A stretch of DNA of 64,000 nt. It comes from Reichenbachiella agariperforans (GTDB lineage: Bacteria; Bacteroidota; Bacteroidia; Cytophagales; Cyclobacteriaceae). How positions within the stretch are numbered: position 1 is the first letter of the stretch; each line of letters begins with the position of its first letter. The stretch lies in contig NZ_FRAA01000003.1 in NCBI RefSeq assembly GCF_900142205.1, forward strand, positions 62,001 to 126,000, in the 5' to 3' direction. This document shows, one piece after another, positions 35,801-44,195 of the stretch. The notes under the pieces were generated by a model. The model was not told where the DNA came from. It saw only the letters and a program-made list of their open reading frames with translations, and did no database searches. The position numbers and the translations under genes were made by a program.

Positions 35801-38284
35801 CGCATCTTCTATCAATGACGGAATCGTGACAACTGCCGTAGCTGTTGCTTCATTGCCTGAGGCATCCGTCACGGTTAACGTCACCGTATTTTCTCCAGAC
35901 ATGGTGCAATCAAATTCACTCTGATCTAGCGTCATGACCAAGTCACCAACTGCTGTACAGTTATCAGTCGAACCATTGTCTATGTCCTCAGCAGTGATCG
36001 CTGCATTGCCATTCGCATCCAGTTGTACAGTGATATCTTGTGCGATCGCCGTAGGAGCAGTACCGTCTCCGACGGTTACCTCAGACATCATCGACACCCC
36101 ACATACCTCATGATAAAATACTCCATTCACCCAGTCTGTTGCTGGATCCATGCTTGTCAACGTACCATCATTGTCACCAGCAAGATCTGTCAAAACAGAA
36201 GATCCTTCTTGGTTAAAATCAAAATAGGATACGAGTCCCGTTTCTGCCCCAGTTAGGGCAGCGTTCATATTATCAGATATCTCTGTAGAGGTTCTCTCGA
36301 CACTCCATAACCTGAGCTCATCCATCAGCCCCGAATAACTATCAGTAGCATTATTAAATGTCAACGCTCGGCCGATATTTAAAGTAGCCCCAGCTCGCTT
36401 GGGCAACAAACCTGTCGGGTTCACTTCGTTGGTTCTAGTTTGTTCCACTCCATCATAGTAAGCTTTAACACCCGCTGTACCCCCATCATAAGTCACTGCT
36501 ATGTGCGTCCATTGGTTAGTTGGTGGTTGAGGAAACTGAAAATAAGTATTGGGTGATCCGTTTCTATCATGAACAATTGTCAAATAACCTGTTGTACCCT
36601 GAACATAGATTTGAATATCACTAGCTCCACTCGTACCGTATTCTACCAACGCATGTGAATAGCTTGTATTAAAAGAGGATTTAACCCAAACCTCCATGGT
36701 ATATCCCTGATCATAGTTAAAATCTACATCTTCTCCAGCAGCAACATATTGATTTCCCTGAGCAAACTCCAACGCATAGTCTTCTACCTCATCAGGTTCG
36801 GCGTAGACGTTGAATGTAGTCGTCTCACTGAGTGTACCTGCATCAAAGTCTAACGCATTGCCTGTACCAGCAATCGGACCATCTACGACACTACCCGTTG
36901 CACTATTTCTTAGGTAATAACTCACGCCTACTTCAGACCCTCCTGTAGAGATGGTCACATCAGATGATGTACCATCTGGGCAAAACTCGGTCACCGAGCT
37001 AGTCAAGGTCTCATCTGTGATAGTCGAAAGAACGGTCACCGTTGCTTCGGCAGTATTGCTATTGCCTGACTCATCTGTCACCGTCAGTATCACCACGTTT
37101 TCTCCTACATCTGAACAGTCAAACTGCGTCTTGGATAGTGAGTAAGTCAACGTTGACGAACAGACATCTGTAGAACCATCATCTACCATGTCTGCCGTAA
37201 TGGCTACCTCATTGGTCGTCTCATCTAAGGTCACACTAATGTCTTGAACCGTCACTACTGGGGCAGTTACATCTTTGATGCTCAAAGTACGTGTATAGGA
37301 CTTTGTTTCTCCGTCGTAAGTAGCCGTAACCGTCACATCTGTATATGGCATATCTGCACAACTAAACTCTAGCTGGTTAAAACTATACGTAATAGCACTA
37401 CAGGCTGAACTGTTTTCATGATTGAGTTCCTCGACTGTATAGCTCGCTTCTCCATTTTCATCCAAAACGATCCCTGTACTAGTATAAACTGCTATATCCA
37501 CATAGGGCTCTACAGTAATGATCGCTATATCCGTGTCAGTTCGTCCACCTTCATCCACTACTGTCAGTGTCACGGTGTTTTCTCCCAGATCATCACAAGT
37601 AAATGTAGTTTTGTCAAGGCTAAAATTAGTGATCGTAATGTCACAGTCGTCTTTAGACCCGTTATTGATTTGAGCCGCGCTCACGACTACTTCAGGCGCA
37701 TTATACCCTAGTGATACAGTTATGTCCTTTGCAATTGCTGTAGGGTTCCCTGGGTTTAGACACTGCCCTCTATAATCTATATCGTCGATATACAAATTCA
37801 CTGCAGAGCCATTTCCATTACCATGTCTAAATGCAATATTAGAATTTGATGTACCTGTATAAGTGGAAAAGTCATAGGTATATGTTTGCTCTGTAGAAGA
37901 CAAGGTATAGCTCTGAGCAATATGAAATGTCGAACCTACATAAAAGCCCATATCCAAGGTCATTGTGCCTGAGTATCCTTTATACGCTTTAAAACTAATC
38001 ACACCATCTACATTGTTGAGATTTGGTGTAAAGGCTATCCCTCCATAGGTAGAGTTCATGGCTAACTCCCCATTATAAACCTGAATCGACCCATTCTCAC
38101 GCCCGTTGTATGGTGCAGTATAATAAGAGCTCCAACAATCAGGAAGAACCGACCGATCATTAGGATCTGGTACGACATCAAAATTCTCCATCACATTTTG
38201 AAATGGAGCTGTACATTGGGCTTGCCCTGAAGAATACTTCAAGGACAACAAACCCATCATTATCAGTAAGGTTAACTTTTTCAT
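32831..38284 (-). CDS. Giant T9SS-secreted multidomain protein with LamG and MBG repeats
   Basis: 1817 residues. Signal peptide 1-22 (MKKLTLLIMMGLLSLKYSSG); jelly-roll-like domain to about 175; three HYR-like Ig repeats (VTLTVTDESGNSNTA type) to about 430; LamG/concanavalin-like domain about 510-740 (YTMEVWVKSS, WTHIAVTYDGGTAGVKAYYDG, LMDELRLWSVERT); another HYR; second LamG about 890-1130 (FTLEAWINPS, WSHLAFVFDEENDNMTLYING); HYR; about five MBG repeats (LTVTADDQQINYGDAIP...) to about 1700; T9SS sorting domain at the end (ISFYPVPVMDQVTI, GLYIFAIIDE). LamG domains often bind carbohydrates, so a surface glycan-binding or adhesive role is likely. No catalytic domain is visible. Confidence 0.88.
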   Translation of the reverse strand: MKKLTLLIMMGLLSLKYSSGQAQCTAPFQNVMENFDVVPDPNDRSVLPDCWSSYYTAPYNGRENGSIQVYNGELAMNSTYGGIAFTPNLNNVDGVISFKAYKGYSGTMTLDMGFYVGSTFHIAQSYTLSSTEQTYTYDFSTYTGTSNSNIAFRHGNGNGSAVNLYIDDIDYRGQCLNPGNPTAIAKDITVSLGYNAPEVVVSAAQINNGSKDDCDITITNFSLDKTTFTCDDLGENTVTLTVVDEGGRTDTDIAIITVEPYVDIAVYTSTGIVLDENGEASYTVEELNHENSSACSAITYSFNQLEFSCADMPYTDVTVTATYDGETKSYTRTLSIKDVTAPVVTVQDISVTLDETTNEVAITADMVDDGSTDVCSSTLTYSLSKTQFDCSDVGENVVILTVTDESGNSNTAEATVTVLSTITDETLTSSVTEFCPDGTSSDVTISTGGSEVGVSYYLRNSATGSVVDGPIAGTGNALDFDAGTLSETTTFNVYAEPDEVEDYALEFAQGNQYVAAGEDVDFNYDQGYTMEVWVKSSFNTSYSHALVEYGTSGASDIQIYVQGTTGYLTIVHDRNGSPNTYFQFPQPPTNQWTHIAVTYDGGTAGVKAYYDGVEQTRTNEVNPTGLLPKRAGATLNIGRALTFNNATDSYSGLMDELRLWSVERTSTEISDNMNAALTGAETGLVSYFDFNQEGSSVLTDLAGDNDGTLTSMDPATDWVNGVFYHEVCGVSMMSEVTVGDGTAPTAIAQDITVQLDANGNAAITAEDIDNGSTDNCTAVGDLVMTLDQSEFDCTMSGENTVTLTVTDASGNEATATAVVTIPSLIEDAVVSTETTSVCPGSTATISLASSMEGISYYLRNAADENIAGPIAGDGEALDFETTAINAETTYHVSGQLEASEDNKAVQFGGTSTAAYAEIASSTTMQLSGSFTLEAWINPSTYNNYVPIIETYDASGGYILRLQSNGIPEAYAMYSSSSFSKLVGNTAVPANQWSHLAFVFDEENDNMTLYINGTSVGYLASTIDQRGSGTTIKLGAIGANAQRYGQVTEDEVRIWNGVRTHQELLDNMNTSLSGDEANLVAYYTFNDMTFAASDMVITDQSGNGNDAVIKGVYDAENIIEGADINPSVVCSGDMSTTVTITPEDVTDPEVVTQDITVGLDGNTSVTITTEDIDNGSSDNCSALTFALDVTTFTDAEIGEHTVTLTATDASGNSATATATVTVIDKLTQTITFAAIADQVYGAEPVDLDASVDSGLELTYRVVDGPATISDAGVNLTGVGTVTIEVSQAGDEDYAEAISQQQSFEVSPATLTATADDLEVIYNGSVPELMVTYTGFVNGDDVSDLTTEPTLTTDATGDAGTYVINVTGGEASNYTFTLVAGSLEITPAALTVTADDQQINYGDAIPALTMTYSGFVNGEDESALDTEYVLSVDGDGVNAGTYTILVSSSANTLARQSANAKIDKEASEGNYSITTVNGTLTVNKIPLTITANDHALVYGETIPEFGMTYSGFINGESHENLLSLPTASVDGGVNAGTYDIVLAFNTMEELARQSSASKSVVAKADNYEITLVNGTLTIAQKELTVTPDDQTMVFGEELPELTMAYSGFVNADDASMLDTAPVASTTATSSSDIGQYDITAAGASDVNYSFVYVTGQLTIGVATATISITDLDRHANGSAIIPTVTTSPAGLNVILTYDGSSTAPTAEGTYQVVATIDEPNYTGDASATLVINQVLSADDLEQEISFYPVPVMDQVTIVAKQIDKGQVLVYDIQGHQVMNMRLSQGQGQYNVSALQAGLYIFAIIDEESNFIKRQKIIVR

Positions 38285-38641
38285 ATTAATTCGAATTGAT
38301 TTTCACCTCGAATAAACTACAAAGACAGACTCTATATATGCACAGTGTTTGTTCGCTAGCTACCTATGTGTATTTGTCAGTATCCAATTAATATTTGATT
38401 TTCGAATTATGAATAAAGTCTAACTCTGGTGAATTCTACTGAATTGCACTACTGACTTCCCGAAGTTGTCATTACAGCTATTTCCGTATATTTAGATTTG
38501 TCGAGAGATTATAAGTTGAGCCTTTGAAAAAATTGATCCCCAAAAAGAGCTATTGAATCAACTCTAATTTTTTAAACACTTTTCCCTAACAAACACCCAA
38601 TTCTTTTTAGCTTTCCACATCCAAAAAACAAACTCCTCCAC
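38285..38641. other. Divergent intergenic region, giant protein / J-domain protein
   Basis: 357 bp. TAGATTTG at 38493-38500 (plus) fits the -7 box; a TTG at 38466-38468 is 24 nt upstream, too far for the ideal spacing. No ORF or strong repeat is seen. Confidence 0.35.
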
Positions 38642-39442
38642 GTGACGCATAACTACTATCTTGACATACTGGGTCTCCATGAAGGTGCTACAAAAGCAGA
38701 AATAAAAGCCGCCTACCGTTCCCTATCTAAGCAATATCATCCAGACATTAGCAAGTATGAAGATGCCAAAGAGCGTTTCATTCAAATCCATGAGGCTTAC
38801 AAATTTTTAACCACTGTAGGTCCTCGACCTCAGACGATCAAACCCTCTCAGTCTGACTATGACTATGATCCAGAGGCAGAGGCATACCGTCAGTATCGTG
38901 CCAAAGCCAGAGCCTATGCACAGCAGCGTACACGCGATGCGATCCGAGAAAAAAATGAGCTAATCAAATACCTACTTAAATTCTTCAATGTGGGTACAGT
39001 CGCCATGCTGCTGTTCAATATACTGCTGGAGGTAGACACTTACCTACCCCTACAAACTGATGACTATCAAGTGGTCAACAGACAAGTAGCTCCTGAAAGA
39101 GGTAAATCCTACGGGTACTATGATGTCGTTCATTTTCCAGACTTTCATATGAAGTTCGACAAAGGAGATGTTAAATACATGCGAAAGAATCAAGTCGCTA
39201 CTGTACACCGGTCAACTATCTTTTCTCTGCCCGTGACGATGGATTACCGCTCGACTCAGGGAGATATCATACACCTCAAGCAGAGAGGCAGCATGATGGG
39301 GTTCTTTAATTTTTTGATCAAAATAATCCTACTGGGTGCATTGCTCTATCATTTTGTCTTTATGACCCTAGATACGAAACTGTCCATGGCGATCTTCTTG
39401 ACATTCCTTTACTTCTTCGAACTGTCCATCTTTTTCTCTTGA
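38642..39442 (+). CDS. Membrane-anchored J-domain protein
   Basis: 266 residues with a GTG start at 38642; no ATG precedes the J domain in frame, and the domain begins within five residues (NYYLDILGLHEGATKAEIKAAYRSLSKQYHPD, with the essential HPD at 33-35). After a charged linker come a transmembrane helix at about 113-133 (LLKFFNVGTVAMLLFNILLEV), an extracytoplasmic-type domain of about 85 residues, and two more helices at the C-terminus. There is no glycine/phenylalanine or zinc-finger region, so it is not DnaJ itself but a type III J protein that would recruit DnaK to the membrane. Client unknown; monocistronic. Confidence 0.8.
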   Translation: MTHNYYLDILGLHEGATKAEIKAAYRSLSKQYHPDISKYEDAKERFIQIHEAYKFLTTVGPRPQTIKPSQSDYDYDPEAEAYRQYRAKARAYAQQRTRDAIREKNELIKYLLKFFNVGTVAMLLFNILLEVDTYLPLQTDDYQVVNRQVAPERGKSYGYYDVVHFPDFHMKFDKGDVKYMRKNQVATVHRSTIFSLPVTMDYRSTQGDIIHLKQRGSMMGFFNFLIKIILLGALLYHFVFMTLDTKLSMAIFLTFLYFFELSIFFS

Positions 39443-39469
39443 CAGCCTGTCGTTCTACAATCAAAAAAG

Positions 39470-40849
39470 CTAAACCATCGACTTCTTGGGATCATCGCTA
39501 AGCATCACCTTAGATGACTTCAAAAAGCGCGAGTACCAATACCCAGAGTCCTTCACGACACGTTTTTGTGTCTCAAAATCATTGTGTACTATCCCAAAAC
39601 GAGGCGCGTACCCCTCTGCCCACTCAAAGTTGTCCATCAGTGACCAAATAAAGTATCCGTCCACTTTCACTCCGTTGCGTTTCGCTTTGAGCACCTCGGA
39701 GATATAGGACTGCAAAAACTTGACTCGGCGTGGGTCCTTGACATAGCCGCTATCAACCTGATCATCAAACGCTACGCCGTTCTCAGTCACTAGGATTGAC
39801 TTGACATTCTCATAGCTATTGAATCGCTTCAACATCTTGTAGATCCCTTTGGGATAGACCTCCCATCCCATTTCCGTCCTTTCCACATCTCTGTCTTCGG
39901 CTTTTACAATCTGTCCCTGTAGATAGGGAATGTACCAGTTGTGCCTGACTACCTCACGCGTATAGTTCTGTAAGCCTACAAAATCAAAGTCAAAAGGCAT
40001 ATTCTTCTCATCATCTACTTCCAAATAGTCCTCTACGCGCTTTGCGATTGGTAGATCTTCCACAGGATAGCCTAGCCCCATCGCTGGTTCTATAAATAAG
40101 CGGTTGAGCAAGGCATCAAAACGCTTAGCCGCTTTGATATCCTTCGTCTCTTGACTCGCTGGATCGATATGTGAGCACGAAAATGTAGTCCCGATATGCG
40201 CATCTGGACATAGGTCACGAATAATCCGTCCACCCAGACTCTGACACAGCGTAGCGTGATGCATCGCTGGTACGAAATTTTTAATCCCTTTGACGCCTGG
40301 TGCATGATACCCTAAAAAATACCCTGCTCCCGTGAACACCATTGGTTCATTGAGCACCATCCAGTTTTTGACTCGGTCACCGAAAAGTTTGACACATGCC
40401 GTGACATACTCCTCAAACCAGTGCAACACCTCACGGTTGACCCAGCCCCCCTTACGCTGAAGCGCAAGCGGAAGATCCCAATGATACAGGGTGATCCACG
40501 GCACCACATCACTGGCTAGGCAGGCGTCTATCAATCGGTTGTAGTAGTCCACTCCTGCTTGATTGATATAGCCCACTCCTTCTGGAAAAATACGAGACCA
40601 AGCAATGGAAAACCTATAATTGGGAATATTCAACGACTGGATAAGTGCTACATCTTCAGCATAGTTATGGTAGTGATTGCAGGCATGGTTGCCATTCGAC
40701 CCATCCTGAATTTTACCTTTTTTAGAGACAAACTGATCCCAAACAGAAGGCCCTTTGCCATCACTATCATGTGCACCTTCTATTTGATAGGCCGCAGTAC
40801 TCACTCCCCAATGGAAATTAGGGCCAAAATCGTCTTTCGTAAAAATCAT
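39470..40849 (-). CDS. GH1 family beta-glucosidase
   Basis: 459 residues, standard length for glycoside hydrolase family 1. N-terminal FHWGVSTAAYQIEGAHDSDGKGPSVWD signature; acid/base Glu168 in VLNEP; nucleophile Glu356 in VTENGVAF; aglycone region YFIWSLMDNFEWAEGY. No signal peptide, so a cytosolic retaining beta-glycosidase acting on beta-glucosides or related disaccharides. It starts 1 nt after the stop of the glycosyltransferase gene, so it is translationally linked to an envelope-type operon, which is an odd place for a catabolic enzyme. Confidence 0.94.
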   Translation of the reverse strand: MIFTKDDFGPNFHWGVSTAAYQIEGAHDSDGKGPSVWDQFVSKKGKIQDGSNGNHACNHYHNYAEDVALIQSLNIPNYRFSIAWSRIFPEGVGYINQAGVDYYNRLIDACLASDVVPWITLYHWDLPLALQRKGGWVNREVLHWFEEYVTACVKLFGDRVKNWMVLNEPMVFTGAGYFLGYHAPGVKGIKNFVPAMHHATLCQSLGGRIIRDLCPDAHIGTTFSCSHIDPASQETKDIKAAKRFDALLNRLFIEPAMGLGYPVEDLPIAKRVEDYLEVDDEKNMPFDFDFVGLQNYTREVVRHNWYIPYLQGQIVKAEDRDVERTEMGWEVYPKGIYKMLKRFNSYENVKSILVTENGVAFDDQVDSGYVKDPRRVKFLQSYISEVLKAKRNGVKVDGYFIWSLMDNFEWAEGYAPRFGIVHNDFETQKRVVKDSGYWYSRFLKSSKVMLSDDPKKSMV

Positions 40850-40850
40850 A

Positions 40851-41909
40851 TTAGGATAATATTTTCAGGATTGGCAAGGAGAAAAGCGGGGCTTTTTTCT
40901 TCACCTCTTCTATTTCTGGTGCGGAGATATGCTCCTGCAGCACCTTGTCGATGATAAACTGGGTCTGCTCAGGAAAATAAACAGGAATCTCTTTTCCCTC
41001 ATCTACCCATTCTTGCAGTACTTTTCTACTCTTCTTGCCTAGTTTAGGGAGTACTGGGACTCCTAACTCGCGCAGACTCTCTGCGTTAAAATGCTGCTCA
41101 TACTGACGCTTCATAGGGATCACCATCAGTTTCTTAGTCAGGTACATCGCCTCAGCAGGCGTCTCAAATCCAGCCCCACACAACACGCCTGCACTAGCAG
41201 CCATACTCTGCACGAACTTCATCCCATCGATGGGTTGAATATGGACGTTGCCTTGGCTATAATCTTTCGTCGTGTGTTTAGAGAAGACCTCCCACTTGGC
41301 ATTCTTTATTTTCGCCAAATTTTTGATCAATTTCTTGTCACCATAGGCAGGTAGATACACCGTAAAGTGTCCCATATCTGTGATCTCCTGATTGCGGATA
41401 TCATTGCGAATGATGGGCGTAAAAATCTTGTTATCATACTTTCTAAAATGAAAGCTATAATAGTCACTGGCAGGTGCATAGTTTTTGAGAATCTGAGACC
41501 CCATCCAATCAGCATGTTTTGGTTTGGGTACCAAACTAGAACGCAACGCACTTTGATGGCTAAGCGCAATACACTTTATCCCTTTGATTCGACAAGCCCA
41601 CGCTGACACGGGTTCAAAATCATTGATCACCAAATCATAGTCCTGCACAGGGCAGCTCTTGATATCACGAATCAGTCTTCGGACACTTGCTCTTCGAAAC
41701 GTCTTGAGTATATCCACTCCGCCACCTTTACCAAAGATAAAGCTCAACCCATCATAGCGATACTTGACTGGAAAAGGAACTTTGAGATCTGCCTGTATCC
41801 CACTGATGAGCACATCCACTGTGACCCGTTTTTCTAATGCGGGAATCACATCCATGGCACGGCTCAAATGACCATTTCCCGTTCCTTGTATCGCGTATAA
41901 TATCTTCAT
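40851..41909 (-). CDS. MurG-like glycosyltransferase (GT-B fold)
   Basis: 352 residues. The N-terminus MKILYAIQGTGNGHLSRAMDVIPALE is the glycine-rich GT28/MurG-like start (GNGHLSRA); the C-terminal half has CGAGFETPAEAMYLTKKLMVIPMKRQYEQHFNAESL, the donor-sugar-binding pattern with a Glu and a Gln/His. No membrane helix. It probably transfers a nucleotide-activated sugar to a lipid acceptor at the membrane. It follows the LpxH-like gene by 18 nt, and this pair recurs in Bacteroidota from memory. Acceptor and donor unknown. Confidence 0.78.
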   Translation of the reverse strand: MKILYAIQGTGNGHLSRAMDVIPALEKRVTVDVLISGIQADLKVPFPVKYRYDGLSFIFGKGGGVDILKTFRRASVRRLIRDIKSCPVQDYDLVINDFEPVSAWACRIKGIKCIALSHQSALRSSLVPKPKHADWMGSQILKNYAPASDYYSFHFRKYDNKIFTPIIRNDIRNQEITDMGHFTVYLPAYGDKKLIKNLAKIKNAKWEVFSKHTTKDYSQGNVHIQPIDGMKFVQSMAASAGVLCGAGFETPAEAMYLTKKLMVIPMKRQYEQHFNAESLRELGVPVLPKLGKKSRKVLQEWVDEGKEIPVYFPEQTQFIIDKVLQEHISAPEIEEVKKKAPLFSLPILKILS

Positions 41910-41927
41910 TGACTACTGCTTAATCTC

Positions 41928-42803
41928 TTAATTCTTCAACATCTCTTGGAGCATACGCCCATAGAGTTCTTTCGGCGTTTTGTCGGACAAATCCATGATC
42001 TCTTCTTCTAACTCTTGCTCTCTATCCTTTCCTGTTTTCAACTGAGGAAAGTCCTCGTCCTTGAATTGAAAAATCGACCACTTGCCATCATTGTACTCCA
42101 GTGAGGTCAAATTTTCTATCCAGTCTCCCGAGTTTAAGTACATGACGGGTTCCTTCTCTGTGACATACTCTCGCATTTCGGGATGATGAATGTGTCCACA
42201 TATGACATAGCGAAACCCATTGTCCGCGGCAATCTCTGTTGCGGTTTGTTCAAACTGGTTGATGTATTTCACCGCGCTCTTCACGCTATTTTTCACTTTC
42301 TTAGAAAGCGAAATCCGTCCCTTTCCCATAAATTCGCTGACGAAATTGACCACCTGATTGATCATAATGAGCGAATCATACCCTATCGCTCCCAACTGAG
42401 CTACCCAGCGCGAATGCTGCATCGTGATATCAAATACGTCTCCATGAAAAACCCAAGCCTTCTCTCCATTCAGCTCTAACACCATCTTGTTTTGCAACTC
42501 GAATGACCCGACCGTGAAGCCTTCGAACTTACGCAGCATTTCGTCATGATTGCCCGTGAGATACGTTACCTTGACACCTTTTGAGATCCACTTAAAGATA
42601 TAGCTCACGATCTTCATGTGGCTTTTGGGCCAGTAACGCTTACTAAACTGCCATATATCTATGATGTCACCATTGAGAATTACTTCCTTGGGAGATATAC
42701 TCTTGAGATAGACGAGCAGCTCCTTCGCTCGACAACCATAGGTGCCTAGGTGGATATCTGACAATATAAGGATATCAACACTGCGTTTTTCTGACTTCTT
42801 CAT
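41928..42803 (-). CDS. UDP-2,3-diacylglucosamine diphosphatase-like metallophosphoesterase
   Basis: 291 residues. Calcineurin-like phosphoesterase with all metal motifs: SDIHLG (Asp16, His18), NGDIIDIW, TGNHDE, VFHGDVFD and CGHIHHPE. The closest known branch is the LpxH family of UDP-2,3-diacylglucosamine hydrolases of lipid A synthesis, but C-terminal extension and absence of other lpx genes leave a related pyrophosphatase or phosphodiesterase possible. First gene of a three-gene operon with the glycosyltransferase and GH1 enzyme, suggesting glycolipid or envelope metabolism. Confidence 0.78.
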   Translation of the reverse strand: MKKSEKRSVDILILSDIHLGTYGCRAKELLVYLKSISPKEVILNGDIIDIWQFSKRYWPKSHMKIVSYIFKWISKGVKVTYLTGNHDEMLRKFEGFTVGSFELQNKMVLELNGEKAWVFHGDVFDITMQHSRWVAQLGAIGYDSLIMINQVVNFVSEFMGKGRISLSKKVKNSVKSAVKYINQFEQTATEIAADNGFRYVICGHIHHPEMREYVTEKEPVMYLNSGDWIENLTSLEYNDGKWSIFQFKDEDFPQLKTGKDREQELEEEIMDLSDKTPKELYGRMLQEMLKN

Positions 42804-42990
42804 CTAGTTCGACTTGAGTGGCGATCTTAACGATCCGGTGAACTGCGAAATCATAGAAAAGAAAAACTGTTGTACTGCTCTGAAAAGATACACAACCCTG
42901 GCACGCTTCGAGTGGTGGGGCATTCCTTTGAATGATGGAGTGGTTAGTTGAATATTCATGCTCGTTTATTTACAAAAGTGATAAACACAT

Positions 42991-43136
42991 GTTACTGAGC
43001 CATTTACTCATCATTATTTTTGTATTAATAGCAAGAAAGGCATGTTAATGAATGTACAGCTACATGAGCTATTTGATAACATTGGACGAAGTTTGGGATA
43101 ATGCTACACAGAGGACATGAATACCATCAGCAGAAG
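42991..43136 (+). repeat. Direct repeat copy A (about 145 bp)
   Basis: By eye roughly 80-85% identical to copy B at 43475-43618, same orientation, with small indels. Confidence 0.75.
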
Positions 43137-43170
43137 TATGTAACATTCCCTCGTCTGACTGTATGAACCA

Positions 43171-43366
43171 CAAAATACATTTTACTGCTTTCCGCAAGCC
43201 CACTTAATAGCCAAAAATTGGTTTTTCTACTTTGTGCAAGCCTGTGGGAAGGTGAAAAATTGGTTTTTCTACATTCCGCAAATCCGCTGAAGACTCAAAA
43301 ATGCATTTTTCTACTCTCCGCAAGCCTTCGGAAGGTCAAAAAATTGATTTCACAGCTTTTTTAAGT
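43171..43366 (+). repeat. Degenerate tandem array, about 42-bp period
   Basis: Four recognisable units and a fifth eroded one, sharing AAAAA-N4-TTTTT-CTAC...CCGCAAGCC. Unit lengths vary from about 40 to 43 bp and spacers are short, which does not fit CRISPR. Confidence 0.7.
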
Positions 43367-43474
43367 CTTAAAGCGAAGCGAGACTTGCAAATCCATGGCT
43401 CGTTCGTCCTAGGACCGCTAGCACTTATTAACCTGCCCCCAATAGCATACTCTTGGCATTTATAATACCTATTG

Positions 43475-43618
43475 GCAGTGAGTCAATTACTCATCAATAT
43501 TTTTGAATTAATAGCCAATAAGGCATGTTAATGAATATACAACTACATGAGCTATTTCATAACATTAGACCAAGCTTGGGATAATGCTACGCAGAGAATA
43601 TGATAAAATATCAGAAGA
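43475..43618 (+). repeat. Direct repeat copy B, reaching into the end of the MocA-like gene
   Basis: Matches copy A through CAGAAG at about 43612-43617, so the last codons and stop of the minus-strand gene (stop at 43611-43613) lie within the repeat. Confidence 0.7.
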
Positions 43619-44195
43619 AATGTATTGCGCTATGATAGTCTTCAATGGTATCAATATCCACCAATTCGCGACTGTGCTGAAACAAGACAAGATTTGTTTC
43701 AGTTTGGGTCATCATGGATTTCGCACCAGTACTCCCTTCTAATTTTGACAAAGACGAAAAATAACGTCGGGGAATAATAGCAGGAACGCCTGGTACTCCA
43801 CCATATGATGACGCTATGCAGGAGTCGGGGTTCGCAGAATACAATTCAACCATTTTCTTAAGATCACTGGTCAAAATAAATGGCTGATCACTTAGAAAAA
43901 GAAAAACTCCGTCGATCTCCTTTCGATCCATAACGTGATTGATCCCGATCTGTATACTTCCTCCCAAGCCTGTCGACCAACGTTTATTATGAATCACACC
44001 TACTTCATCAGGAATCACTTCGCATATCCTTTTATGGTGTGCTCCTGTCACACAAAATACGATCGGAAATGAAAGTGGTTCAATGAGATTAAACACTCTA
44101 TTGATCATAGGTTCATCCTGAATCATCATGAGTTGCTTGGCTTGTCCCATTCTCGTAGATGCTCCTGCTGCCAATACGATTGCTGCTAGTCCCAT
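43611..44195 (-). CDS. MocA-like molybdenum cofactor cytidylyltransferase
   Basis: 194 residues. N-terminal nucleotide-binding signature LAAGASTRMGQAKQL and the metal/nucleotide region FLFLSDQPFI are those of the MobA-like NTP transferase family, MocA branch. MocA transfers CMP to molybdopterin, giving the cytosine dinucleotide cofactor used by xanthine-oxidase-family enzymes. It starts directly after the XdhC-like gene (no gap) and belongs to the same operon as the IorA/IorB enzyme, which supports the call. The last residues (HFF and stop) fall in direct repeat copy B. Confidence 0.82.
   Translation of the reverse strand: MGLAAIVLAAGASTRMGQAKQLMMIQDEPMINRVFNLIEPLSFPIVFCVTGAHHKRICEVIPDEVGVIHNKRWSTGLGGSIQIGINHVMDRKEIDGVFLFLSDQPFILTSDLKKMVELYSANPDSCIASSYGGVPGVPAIIPRRYFSSLSKLEGSTGAKSMMTQTETNLVLFQHSRELVDIDTIEDYHSAIHFF

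Larger units (their letters stand above)
42804..43610. repeat. 807-bp gene-free island with direct repeats and a degenerate tandem array
   Basis: Two diverged copies of a roughly 145-bp sequence (42991-43136 and 43475-43618; shared blocks include GGCATGTTAATGAAT and CTACATGAGCTATTT) enclose an array of about 42-bp units. Array units start near 43171, 43212, 43255, 43296 and 43336; each has an AAAAA-N4-TTTTT palindrome (a perfect one at the 43296 unit, AAAAATGCATTTTT), then CTAC and TCCGCAAGCC-like sequence. A 10-bp palindrome GTCCTAGGAC lies at about 43408. No ORF of note. Confidence 0.7.

Noticed and set aside
43171-43366. Possible CRISPR array
   Set aside because: Units are degenerate along their whole length, have no distinct unique spacers of constant size, and no cas genes are nearby.
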